A DNA stretch of 22,490 bases from JBKEBX01 sp047974615. GTDB lineage: Bacteria; Bacillota; Clostridia; Lachnospirales; CAMZNU01. A program made the translations under genes and the position numbers. The notes under the pieces were generated by a model. That model made no database searches and had not been told where the DNA came from. It worked only from the letters and a program-made list of their open reading frames with translations. Shown here piece by piece: positions 15,169-22,373 of this stretch (its first letter is position 1; the number at the start of each line of letters is the position of its first letter). The stretch covers positions 1 through 22,490 of the forward strand of contig JBKECM010000083.1 in NCBI GenBank assembly GCA_047974615.1, read 5' to 3'.

Positions 15169-15945
15169 CTAGCTATTCAAGTCACCATAAAGCTTAATAC
15201 CGTATAAAGTTAAACGGCTATTCACTTCATCAAATATTTCTGTACCTTCTCCTATAACTTTTGATAAACCACCTGTTGCAATAATTTTTGCTGTTTCAAA
15301 GTCTTTTCCAAGTTCGCTTTTTATTTTTTTTATTATATATTCGCTTTGTCCTATATGTCCATATAAAAGACCAGCTTGTACACTTGTTATAGTATCTGTA
15401 GCAATAATGGACGCTGGCTTTGTAATTGCGACTTTACCTAAAAGTGCAGTTCCTTGAAATAGTGCATCGGCAGATAAACGTAGGCCCGGAGCTGTTACAC
15501 CTGTAATGAATTTACCTTTTCCGTCTATAACATCATATGTTGTAGCTGTACCATAGTCTATTATAATCGCAGGGCCAGTATAAAGTTTATGTGTTGCCAT
15601 ACAATTTACAATTCTATCGGCACCAAGCTCATATGGATTTTGCATATTTGAAAAATCAAGTCCTGTATTTCCGTCTACACTTATAACCTTTGCTTCTATA
15701 TTAAAATATTTTTGTATACCATGTAAAAGGGAATACATTATATTTGGTACTACAGATGAAACAATAACATCATCAATGTCTTCAAATTTTATATTCCATT
15801 TATTAAACATAACTATTATAAACATACCTATTTCATCGGCAGTTTTTATATTTTCTGTAGCAAGTCGCCAAAATTCTATAAGTTCATCTTCATCATATAC
15901 ACCCATAACAGCGTTTGTGTTACCAACATCAAATACTAGTTTCAT
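15169..15945 (-). CDS. coaX: Type III pantothenate kinase (CoaX)
   Basis: This cytoplasmic enzyme phosphorylates pantothenate, the first step of coenzyme A synthesis. Motifs of the ASKHA-fold type III kinases are clear: DVGNTN at residues 6-11 (phosphate loop), ELGADRIVN with D110/R111 at 106-114 (substrate region), DYGTATTYDVID at 130-141 and ITGVTAPGLRLS at 147-158. The length of 258 is typical. A perfect AAGGAGG with 6-7 nt spacing precedes ATG 15945. It lies 9 nt after the DUF6145-like gene, downstream of birA; a birA-coaX pairing is common in Firmicutes and joins two cofactor steps. Confidence 0.95.
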   Translation of the reverse strand: MKLVFDVGNTNAVMGVYDEDELIEFWRLATENIKTADEIGMFIIVMFNKWNIKFEDIDDVIVSSVVPNIMYSLLHGIQKYFNIEAKVISVDGNTGLDFSNMQNPYELGADRIVNCMATHKLYTGPAIIIDYGTATTYDVIDGKGKFITGVTAPGLRLSADALFQGTALLGKVAITKPASIIATDTITSVQAGLLYGHIGQSEYIIKKIKSELGKDFETAKIIATGGLSKVIGEGTEIFDEVNSRLTLYGIKLYGDLNS

Positions 15946-15954
15946 ATATCCTCC

Positions 15955-16332
15955 TTAAAAGTTTAAACTGTCAATATCTTCTTGTTTTAAGTTTTTTACT
16001 ATATCTTTACCTTGTTCATCTATAAAAAGTTTGTAATATGCGATTAAACCATTTACAAGTTCTTTGCTATCTTCTTCTGTACGTTTTAATTCAAGTTGTG
16101 CATTAATGCCATCAAAGTCTATATCATCGTTTTCACCTATAACCTCAAAGGAAACGTCACCTTCTGGTGTGTAGCTTATTGTAGCTATACCTTTTGTTTT
16201 TTGAGCAAGGGAAACTGTTGCTATTTGTATTTTGTCTTGAATGGTTTTAGGTAAATGTGAGAAAATAGGGTTTATATAATATTTTGATATATAGGAATTT
16301 CCAGCACTTATAACTATTTTTTCTTTTTCCAT
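15955..16332 (-). CDS. DUF6145-like conserved protein of unknown function (125 aa)
   Basis: A soluble 125-residue protein with no signal peptide or membrane segment. The N-terminal part (KIVISAGNSYISKYYINPIFSHLP) and the acidic middle (GDVSFEVIGENDDIDFDGINAQLELKR) resemble a small protein family, DUF6145, found in Lachnospiraceae and relatives; I recall this family from memory and could not check it. The gene begins one base after the birA stop, and its AAGGAG lies within the last birA codons, so the two are translated together. It is followed 9 nt later by coaX. No function is known and no catalytic motif stands out. Confidence 0.65.
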   Translation of the reverse strand: MEKEKIVISAGNSYISKYYINPIFSHLPKTIQDKIQIATVSLAQKTKGIATISYTPEGDVSFEVIGENDDIDFDGINAQLELKRTEEDSKELVNGLIAYYKLFIDEQGKDIVKNLKQEDIDSLNF

Positions 16333-16333
16333 A

Positions 16334-17047
16334 TTACTCCTTTATCTTTATAGAAACTTCTTGAAAGGTAAGGGTAATAAGCTCACCTTGTGAGGTTTCT
16401 ACTATTAAGTTTCCATTTTTTGTTACACCTTTTGTTAAAACTAGTTCTTCATCTAAATAAACAGTTTTATTAATATGAAATATTTTTTGTTCATATTCTT
16501 TTATATCAAATGAGTCTTCTAAATATCTATTTAAGTTGTAATTAAATTGTTCTATAATATTTTTTATAATAGATACTTTATCGTAAGATTTAAGAGTTTC
16601 AAGATATACACTTGTTGCTGTTTCCGAATAGTTTTCAAAGCTTTTGTTATTTAGGTTAACCCCTATGCCTACTATAGAATAATTAAGAGTAGTACCAATA
16701 TACGAGGTTTCTGTAAGTATACCTGCAAGTTTTTTTTCTTTTACATAAATATCGTTTGCCCATTTTATCTTTGGGTTAAGATTACTACATTTTTCTAAAA
16801 CCTCACATAAGGTTACACCGGCTAATATAGTCAACATATTTATATCATCTATTTCAGTTTTTGTCATAATAGATAAATATATATTATCACTGTGAGTACT
16901 TTCCCATACTCTACCTTTTCTACCTCGTCCTTGTTCTTGTATATCACTATAAAGGGCGACATATTTTTCTGTATTAAGAATATGCTCATATTCACGTATT
17001 TTAGTGTTTGTACTTGAAACTTTATTTATATGTATTATATTATTCAT
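16334..17047 (-). CDS. birA: Biotin--[acetyl-CoA carboxylase] ligase without repressor domain (BirA, class I)
   Basis: The enzyme makes biotinyl-AMP and attaches biotin to the carrier lysine of acetyl-CoA carboxylase and other carboxylases. Motifs are GRGRKGR at residues 40-46 (biotin/ATP loop), KWANDIYVKEKKLAGILTE at about 95-113 with the expected lysines, and GIGVNLN at 127-133. At 237 residues the protein starts almost directly at the catalytic domain (INKVSSTNTKI), so the N-terminal winged-helix found in BirA repressors is absent and it cannot control biotin genes in the E. coli manner. GAGAGG stands before ATG 17047. It is the first gene of the apparent birA-DUF6145-coaX-walRK-yycHI operon. 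Confidence 0.93.
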   Translation of the reverse strand: MNNIIHINKVSSTNTKIREYEHILNTEKYVALYSDIQEQGRGRKGRVWESTHSDNIYLSIMTKTEIDDINMLTILAGVTLCEVLEKCSNLNPKIKWANDIYVKEKKLAGILTETSYIGTTLNYSIVGIGVNLNNKSFENYSETATSVYLETLKSYDKVSIIKNIIEQFNYNLNRYLEDSFDIKEYEQKIFHINKTVYLDEELVLTKGVTKNGNLIVETSQGELITLTFQEVSIKIKE

Positions 17048-17077
17048 ATATACCTCTCTAATATTATAATACCACTA

Positions 17078-17133
17078 AATATTGATTTATACAATATTCT
17101 TAATGGAATTTTGATAGCTATTGTGTATCAAAA
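17078..17133 (-). promoter_or_regulatory. Candidate promoter/operator region of the birA-coaX-wal operon, with two palindromes
   Basis: Two inverted repeats lie side by side. AATATTG-N7-CAATATT is at 17078-17098; its spacer contains TATAAA on the minus strand (17086-17091), a possible -10 giving a ~32-nt leader. TTTTGATA-N9-TATCAAAA is at 17109-17133, over the expected -35 zone, where no good TTGACA exists. A better-looking TATAAT at 17063-17068 is too close to the birA ribosome site to work. The second palindrome has the same GATA-N9-TATC plan as the one at 21439-21461. Function is inferred from symmetry and position only. Confidence 0.4.
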
Positions 17134-17138
17134 ACATA

Positions 17139-17178
17139 AAAAAGTATAAAATTCAAGTTAAAGAATTTTATACTTTTT
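17139..17178 (-). terminator. Intrinsic terminator after the ABC transporter operon
   Basis: A 16-bp perfect inverted repeat (17139-17154 with 17163-17178, arms AAAAAGTATAAAATTC and its complement) encloses an 8-nt loop and starts 8 nt after the permease stop codon. Reading the minus strand, the stem ends in a run of U. The stem is AT-rich, which makes it weaker than a GC-rich terminator, but perfect pairing and position make the call good. Being symmetric, it could also act on plus-strand transcripts. Confidence 0.85.
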
Positions 17179-17185
17179 AATAATA

Positions 17186-18382
17186 TTATTCGTATCTTAA
17201 GGCATCTATTGGATTTAAGTTTGAAGCTTTTGAAGCAGGATATACTCCAGATAAAATACCTATTGTTGCACAAGTGAAGAGGTATCCAAGTATAGATGAA
17301 ACACTAAAAGCTGGCGTTATATCCATATTTGCACCTACTACAAGGGCAACTAAATAACCAAAAGTCACACCTACGGCACCACCTAAAATAGATAATATAA
17401 CGGCTTCAATTAAAAATTGTAGTCGAATATTTCCTTTTGTTGCACCTAGAGATTTTCTTATACCAATTTCTCTTGTACGTTCTGTTACTGTAACAAGCAT
17501 AATATTCATTATACCTATACTACCAACAAAAAGGGCGATAGCCGCAACTGCATTAACAAAAATGATAACTTGATCAAAGGAGCTTTCTATAGACTCAAGT
17601 TGTGCCATTAAGTTGTAAACATAATAGTCATCAGGTGTTAAGTTGTTTTTTATGGCAAGCATATTTGTTATATCTTCTGGCATAGTCCCAAGGTTGTCTG
17701 AGTCTAAAACCCCAACATATATACCGTTTACATAGTTATTACCACCATTTATTAGTTCATTTATTGTTGTAATAGGTATATAAATTTCTGTTGAATAATA
17801 AAACAACATATCTTCTGGGTTAGTTTCAGTAATACCTATAACAGTAAAGTCGTAGGTGATATTATCTATAGTTATAGGTAGAGTTTCTCCTACACTGTCT
17901 TTATATCCAAAAACGTCATTTGATAAAGAATCAGGTATAACTACAACTTTAGAGTTGTTTTCTATATCATTTTCTAAAAAGAAACGACCATAGGAAATAG
18001 GGTTTGTCATCATTTCTGAGTAGCCTTCTGTAACAGCCATTATGGATAAATCTAAATTTTCATTTGTATATTGTTCGAGTGTTGTTCCAAAAGCATGGCT
18101 ATAAGGTACGACAATACCGGCGTTTTCATGTTGAGCTATAAGTTCTGCATCATCAAACGTGAGTTGTGCACCGTTACTTGCTACTTCTATTCTGTCTACG
18201 CCCATACTTGAAAAGCTATCCATAATAGAGTTTTGAAGGCCTTTACCTAGTGAGCTTATTACTGTTACAGAAGTTATACCAATAACTATACCTAATACTG
18301 TAAGAAAGGAACGTAACTTACTTGAAGATAAACTATTAATAGCCGAGTGGAAACACTCAATAAGGGATAAATATAAGTTCAA
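17186..18382 (-). CDS. MacB/FtsX-type ABC transporter permease (398 aa)
   Basis: An N-terminal transmembrane helix (about residues 26-45, FLTVLGIVIGITSVTVISSL) is followed by an extracytoplasmic MacB-type domain (about 50-265) and three C-terminal transmembrane helices (about 270-296, 322-347, 358-380). The cytoplasmic loop TERTREIGIRKSLGATKGNIRLQFLIEA and the C-terminal GVYPASKASNLNPIDALRYE are standard for this family. Such permeases are mechanotransmitters that drive export or lipid/peptide handling together with a LolD-type ATPase and a periplasmic or extracellular adaptor. The start is TTG 18382 with AGGAGG 7 nt upstream; no ATG fits. It lies 11 nt after its ATPase. Confidence 0.92.
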   Translation of the reverse strand: MNLYLSLIECFHSAINSLSSSKLRSFLTVLGIVIGITSVTVISSLGKGLQNSIMDSFSSMGVDRIEVASNGAQLTFDDAELIAQHENAGIVVPYSHAFGTTLEQYTNENLDLSIMAVTEGYSEMMTNPISYGRFFLENDIENNSKVVVIPDSLSNDVFGYKDSVGETLPITIDNITYDFTVIGITETNPEDMLFYYSTEIYIPITTINELINGGNNYVNGIYVGVLDSDNLGTMPEDITNMLAIKNNLTPDDYYVYNLMAQLESIESSFDQVIIFVNAVAAIALFVGSIGIMNIMLVTVTERTREIGIRKSLGATKGNIRLQFLIEAVILSILGGAVGVTFGYLVALVVGANMDITPAFSVSSILGYLFTCATIGILSGVYPASKASNLNPIDALRYE

Positions 18383-18393
18383 AGCGTTTCCTC

Positions 18394-19092
18394 CTATTCT
18401 ATAATTTTTTGTTGTATAAGCTCATCTTTTTCGATTATACCGTCTTTTACTACGACTATACGTTTTGAAAACTCTGCAACATCAGGTTCATGTGTTACCA
18501 TAATAATCGTTGAACCTTGTGCGTTTAAGTTTTGGAATATTTTTAAAATTTCACGTGTAGATTTTGAGTCAAGGTTTCCTGTAGGTTCGTCAGCGAGTAT
18601 AATTGCTGGTTCCATACCTATAGCACGAGCTATTGCAACTCTCTGTTTTTGTCCACCTGACATTTCGTTTGGTTTATGGTCTGCTCTGTCTGTTAAGCCT
18701 ACTTGCTCCATTGCTTTAGCTGAAAGCTCACGACGTTTTGCCTTTGACATACCTGCGTAAATCATAGGCAATTCAACGTTTTGAATAGCTGTAAGTTTTG
18801 GTAATAAATTAAAAGATTGAAAAACAAAGCCTATTTTTTTATTTCTCACTTGAGATACTTGTAAATCGCTTAAATTTCCCATATCTACACCATCAAGTAT
18901 ATATTTACCTGTAGAAAGGTTATCAAGAGAACCGATAATGTTCATAAGTGTAGATTTTCCAGAACCAGAAGCACCCATAATAGAAATAAATTCGCCTTTT
19001 TCAACTACTAAATCTATATCTTTGTTTGCGTGTACTTGTATCTTACCAGTGTCATATATTTTATTTATTTTTTCCATTAGAATAATAGACAT
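18394..19092 (-). CDS. LolD/MacB-type ABC transporter ATP-binding protein (232 aa)
   Basis: Walker A GASGSGKST at residues 40-48, Q-loop FQSFNLLP at 91-98, signature SGGQKQR at 145-151, Walker B ILADEP at 165-170 followed by TGNLDSKST, and H-loop MVTHEP near 199. These place it in the LolD/MacB/FtsE group that partners FtsX-type permeases. AGGAGG lies 7 nt upstream of ATG 19092. The permease follows after 11 nt and the adaptor gene ends 10 nt before it. Substrate is unknown: related Gram-positive systems export peptides, antibiotics or lipids, or act as stress pumps. Confidence 0.95.
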   Translation of the reverse strand: MSIILMEKINKIYDTGKIQVHANKDIDLVVEKGEFISIMGASGSGKSTLMNIIGSLDNLSTGKYILDGVDMGNLSDLQVSQVRNKKIGFVFQSFNLLPKLTAIQNVELPMIYAGMSKAKRRELSAKAMEQVGLTDRADHKPNEMSGGQKQRVAIARAIGMEPAIILADEPTGNLDSKSTREILKIFQNLNAQGSTIIMVTHEPDVAEFSKRIVVVKDGIIEKDELIQQKIIE

Positions 19093-19102
19093 ATGACACC
19101 TC

Positions 19103-20572
19103 CTAGTATTCTTCTGTAGGACTTAAAATATCGCCTTCACTTATTAATTTCATACCAGAAGTCACTATTTTTTCATCAGCTAAAACTTCATTAACTTCTG
19201 CATTAAGACCGTCTATAGCACCTAAAGTTACATCTCGTTTTAAAGCTGTATTATCATCACCTACTATGTAAACGTAGTTCATACCTGTTTCATCAGTAAG
19301 TAAAGATGCTATAGGGATAAATACTGCATTTTCTTTTACAGCTGTTACAACTTCACATTCTACTAAAAATCCAGCTTTTAAACCTTTAATATCTTCCTTA
19401 AATGATACTTCTACCTTTGTTGTTGAAACTGTAGTTGTAGTTCCGGATATCGTTGAAGTAGCATTAATCTTACTTACTTCGCCTATAACCTCATCGTCAC
19501 CAAGACCTGTGCTTGTAACTTTTACTTCTTGACCAAGAGCAACATCGGAAATATTTTTTTGATCTACATTAATATTAACTATAAGGTTATTTTTACTTAC
19601 ATCTGTTATATCCATAACAACCATATCTTCTTGTACTGCACCACCTTCTGTGGCATATATAGCAGTAATAGCACCGTCAAAACTACTTTTTTCTTCTAAA
19701 ACAAAGTTATCTATTTCTTCTTGTATTCTAGCAAGGGTAAGCTCGGCTTGTTGCAAACTGAGTTCGCTTTGAGATACACTATTTGCAGCTTGTTCTTTTT
19801 GTGCTTCAATATCTAGTTCATCAGGGTTTTTTGCATAGTCTAGGTTTTTATTTGCTATATCTAAAGAATAGTTTGCGTTTTCAATAGCATAGCCTAAATC
19901 TTTTTGTTGTTTTACAATGCTGTCATAGGCTTTTTCTTGAGCTGTTATTGCGTCTTCAAAGCTTTCAAGTTCAACTAAAGTTATAATACCGTTGTCATAA
20001 AGAATTTTTTGTTTTTCAAATTCAGCCTTTGCTTTATCGATATTACTTTGTCCTGTTGTTAAGTCTTTTTCTAAAGAAGTTAATTGTCTTTCATATTCTT
20101 CTAAAGTCTGCTCTGCTGAACGAACTTGACTTTCTAAAGGAAGTAAGTCTTGTTCTGTAACTTCAACATTTGACTTAATATTTGCATAGCTACTTCTTGC
20201 AGTTTCAAGACCTAATCTAGCAGACTCAACCCCAAATTGTGCGTCAACTAAGCTATCATTTAGTGTTTCTAAAGTATCTTCACTGTAGGTAAAAAGAACG
20301 TCACCTACAGAAACGATATCTCCAACGTCCACGAGTAAATCTTGTACTTTACCAGTAACACTTGCGTTTTGTTTTTCAGTATCCTTTAAGGCAGCTACAC
20401 CTGAAGTTGAAAAGCTTGAAATAGAGGGTTGTTCTAGGGCTAAAGCATAGGTAACGCTTCTGCCTTGTTCTGTTTTTGTACCTCCTGTACTTTTTGATAC
20501 TTGAGAAAATCCGAAAATACCAAAGGCAAGAACCAAAATTATTGCTATAGGAATAATTATTTTTTTCTTCAT
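19103..20572 (-). CDS. HlyD/MacA-like membrane-fusion (adaptor) protein (489 aa)
   Basis: A single N-terminal membrane anchor (about residues 5-22) is followed by a biotinyl-lipoyl-like half (ASVTGKVQDLLVDVGDIVSVGDVLFTY at about 70-96), a long antiparallel coiled-coil hairpin (about 100-290, Glu/Gln/Ala-rich), the second lipoyl half (SSFDGAITAIYATEGGAVQEDMVVMDI), a beta-barrel domain and a membrane-proximal domain (NYVYIVGDDNTALKRDVTLG). This is the MacA-type layout. The hairpin is long for a Gram-positive adaptor, about 190 residues. It sits between the Yip1-like gene and the ATPase in one operon and probably links substrate or extracellular partners to the MacB-like permease. Confidence 0.92.
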   Translation of the reverse strand: MKKKIIIPIAIILVLAFGIFGFSQVSKSTGGTKTEQGRSVTYALALEQPSISSFSTSGVAALKDTEKQNASVTGKVQDLLVDVGDIVSVGDVLFTYSEDTLETLNDSLVDAQFGVESARLGLETARSSYANIKSNVEVTEQDLLPLESQVRSAEQTLEEYERQLTSLEKDLTTGQSNIDKAKAEFEKQKILYDNGIITLVELESFEDAITAQEKAYDSIVKQQKDLGYAIENANYSLDIANKNLDYAKNPDELDIEAQKEQAANSVSQSELSLQQAELTLARIQEEIDNFVLEEKSSFDGAITAIYATEGGAVQEDMVVMDITDVSKNNLIVNINVDQKNISDVALGQEVKVTSTGLGDDEVIGEVSKINATSTISGTTTTVSTTKVEVSFKEDIKGLKAGFLVECEVVTAVKENAVFIPIASLLTDETGMNYVYIVGDDNTALKRDVTLGAIDGLNAEVNEVLADEKIVTSGMKLISEGDILSPTEEY

Positions 20573-20587
20573 AGTTACACTTTTCCT

Positions 20588-21412
20588 TTACATAAAAGCA
20601 TTTAAGAATGCATTACTTATAACAACGGGTATAATAATAACAAGAGTAGGTATTAATATTGATAATACTCCAAAAATGATTGCTTTTGTTTTTTTGAAAT
20701 TTAGTAAATATATACCCATAAAGCTATAGAAAACAATAAGAAGAATATTAACTACATTGATACTGTTTAAAACAACAAATAATGGACTCGTTATATCAGT
20801 AGTTGGCATAAGTATACCAAGGGATAAAATATCTACAGAACTACCTGTAAGATTTAAAGTTATAGCGTATATTAAATAACTTATGGCAGTTAAAACATAG
20901 GCTGAAGTAGATACTGCAAGTACTTTTTTAAATTCAATTTTACTTCTGAAAATTTTGGCTAGTATAAATAAGAAAACTGCATTTATAAATAATCCAACTA
21001 ATACAGAACCTACATTTGTTAAAGAGTAAATAAGTGGTGTATACATATTTTCTGTAGAGGAAAGGCTTGTTTCTACTAAAATATCAATGTCTTCTGCCGT
21101 CATTTCTCCAAACATAGCCTCGTTACTGTAGAGTTCTTCTAATGTAGTTCTTGATGTTTCTAAAGATACAAGCATTTCACCTTCTCTAAAAGGTATTTTA
21201 CATAAAGTTAAAAGCACCACTACACCCAGAAAAATAAGGATTTTTGGAGCTATGTTAACGCTTTTAAAATACTTTGACCAAGAGGTAAAAAAATATTTTA
21301 ATTGGGTTACTGCACTATCGGACTCATCATCTTGTAATATTGTTTCCATAGTTTTAGTTATATCATCTTCTGGAGCAAGTGTTTCTATGTATTCATCATC
21401 TTTTTCTGTCAT
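20588..21412 (-). CDS. Yip1-family integral membrane protein (274 aa)
   Basis: A ~50-residue acidic cytoplasmic N-terminus is followed by about five hydrophobic segments (roughly 54-71, 127-152, 166-186, 207-235, 245-267). A ~55-residue polar loop between the first two contains Glu/Thr-rich helices. The arrangement, and the position at the head of an HlyD-LolD-FtsX operon, match Yip1/YIPF-domain proteins seen beside such transporters in Firmicutes. AGGAGA precedes ATG 21412 by 8 nt, and the promoter lies about 40 nt upstream. Function is not known; a membrane-organising or accessory role for the transporter is inferred from conserved linkage. Confidence 0.75.
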   Translation of the reverse strand: MTEKDDEYIETLAPEDDITKTMETILQDDESDSAVTQLKYFFTSWSKYFKSVNIAPKILIFLGVVVLLTLCKIPFREGEMLVSLETSRTTLEELYSNEAMFGEMTAEDIDILVETSLSSTENMYTPLIYSLTNVGSVLVGLFINAVFLFILAKIFRSKIEFKKVLAVSTSAYVLTAISYLIYAITLNLTGSSVDILSLGILMPTTDITSPLFVVLNSINVVNILLIVFYSFMGIYLLNFKKTKAIIFGVLSILIPTLVIIIPVVISNAFLNAFM

Positions 21413-21438
21413 AAATTAAGTCTCCTATTATTTTTTTG

Positions 21439-21461
21439 TTTGATATCGTAATGATATCACA
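21439..21461 (-). promoter_or_regulatory. Operator-like palindrome over the Yip1/HlyD/ABC promoter
   Basis: TTTGATA-N9-TATCACA, with an inner symmetric core TGATATC-GTAAT-GATATCA (21441-21459; 7-bp arms, 5-bp centre). It covers the -10 and the expected transcription start, the usual place for a repressor site such as that of a TetR, MarR or PadR-type protein. No such regulator is encoded in the window. A related palindrome with the same spacing lies at 17109-17133. Confidence 0.6.
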
Positions 21462-21479
21462 GCAAAACAAAGTTGTCAA
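21451..21479 (-). promoter_or_regulatory. Sigma-A promoter of the Yip1-HlyD-ABC operon
   Basis: On the minus strand a perfect -35 TTGACA (21474-21479) is 17 bp from -10 TATCAT (21451-21456), which is preceded by TGA, an extended -10. Transcription would start near 21444, leaving a ~32-nt leader that contains AGGAGA. The -35 begins one base after the stop codon of the second RlmH-type gene, so the operon has its own promoter despite close packing. Confidence 0.88.
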
Positions 21480-21480
21480 T

Positions 21481-21897
21481 CTAATTATATAAACATTGTG
21501 CTAGTATAAGCCTCATATGTTGATGGGTGTAAGTCATTTTACCAAAGCTTATTTTTAAGTTTGCTCTACTTAAAATTTTTTTACTAAGACCTAAAGAACC
21601 TCCTATAACAAAACTAAGATTTTCTGTAGTAACTTTTAAGTTTTTTAAGTCTATATCTGAAAACTCTTTACCGTCTATAGCAAGAGCAACCAAAAATTCA
21701 TCGGAAGGTATTTTACATAACAGTTTATCCCCTTCGATATTTTTTATATTTTCAATTTCTTTTTCAGAAAGCTTTTCAGGAGCTTTTTCATCATCAATTT
21801 CTATTATGGTAATGTTTTCATTTTTTGTAAAATGTTCTATACCTTTTGTAATATAGTCATCTTTTATTTTGCCAACACAATATATTTTTATAGCCAT
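21481..21897 (-). CDS. RlmH-type SPOUT methyltransferase subunit with SAM-binding loop but no catalytic C-terminal tail (138 aa)
   Basis: The frame matches RlmH along most of its length: VGKIKDDY near residues 8-15, KAPEKLSEKEIENIKNIEGDKLL at 38-60, FLVALAIDGKEFS at 68-80, the SAM-binding knot loop FVIGGSLGLS at 96-105 and ISFGKMTYTHQHMRLIL at 116-132. It stops at LAQCLYN, where usual RlmH (155-160 residues) goes on with about 14 residues ending in a Tyr-His-Lys/Arg tail needed for catalysis. The helix with KRLSRYCK-like basic residues is also shortened (HFTKNEN). No tail remnant is present in any frame after TAG 21481-21483; a promoter begins there instead. AAAGGAA lies 5 nt before ATG 21897. 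It probably pairs with the paralogue 13 nt upstream. Confidence 0.85.
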   Translation of the reverse strand: MAIKIYCVGKIKDDYITKGIEHFTKNENITIIEIDDEKAPEKLSEKEIENIKNIEGDKLLCKIPSDEFLVALAIDGKEFSDIDLKNLKVTTENLSFVIGGSLGLSKKILSRANLKISFGKMTYTHQHMRLILAQCLYN

Positions 21898-21910
21898 AAA
21901 TATTCCTTTC

Positions 21911-22330
21911 TTATTTATGATAGTTTTCGTTATTTAAGATTTTGTAACCTCGATATATTTGTTCAAGTAAAATAAGATGGGTCATTTCATAAGACATAGG
22001 TGCTTTTGAAATAGTAAAATCTTCACCATCTATATCTATATCTAAGTCAGTAATAATAAAAATAATGTTACTATAAATATTGCTTTTAAGAGATAAATCT
22101 TTAAGTTTTTCACTAAAGTCTGTAGAAGATATTGTTGTTGTTTTTTTATTTACAATAAAGACTTTATTACCTTCCTTTAGGTGAGATTCAATGTTTGTTA
22201 TATTTTTAAAATAAGCAGTTTCTATTTTGCAAAAACGAGATAGTCTTTTTTCGTACTCACTGTAACCTTCAAAATAAAAAAAAGGTATTTTGTTTTTTTT
22301 ACTAATATTTATAAATATTTTTATTTTCAT
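21911..22330 (-). CDS. RlmH paralogue with catalytic C-terminal tail and basic helix but no SAM-binding loop (139 aa)
   Basis: The N-terminal strand MKIKIFINI and the helix YSEYEKRLSRFCKIE (about 23-37), and the C-terminal LILLEQIYRGYKILNNENYHK (about 119-139), agree with RlmH, including the terminal Tyr-His-Lys tail. Between them the sequence has diverged. The DEKAPE region is missing, and where RlmH has VIGGSLGLS this protein has IITDLDIDIDGED, so the glycine-rich SAM-binding loop is lost. On its own it should not bind SAM. The frame is intact, has its own ribosome site (AGAGGG), and is followed 13 nt later by the complementary paralogue. A heterodimeric methyltransferase is the simplest reading; decay after duplication is the alternative. 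Confidence 0.8.
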   Translation of the reverse strand: MKIKIFINISKKNKIPFFYFEGYSEYEKRLSRFCKIETAYFKNITNIESHLKEGNKVFIVNKKTTTISSTDFSEKLKDLSLKSNIYSNIIFIITDLDIDIDGEDFTISKAPMSYEMTHLILLEQIYRGYKILNNENYHK

Positions 22331-22373
22331 AAATCCCTCTCTTTTTTATATACGTAAAGTTAGTAATATATAT

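Noticed and set aside
17063..17068. TATAAT as the birA -10 element
   Set aside because: Transcription would start near 17056, inside the GAGAGG ribosome site at 17053-17058; the leader would be too short.
21481..22330. One rlmH gene broken by a frameshift or premature stop into N- and C-terminal halves
   Set aside because: Each frame has its own start, ribosome site and N-terminal MxIKI strand, and both run almost the full length of the family. The upstream one already contains both the N-terminal helix and the C-terminal tail, so they are paralogues rather than halves.
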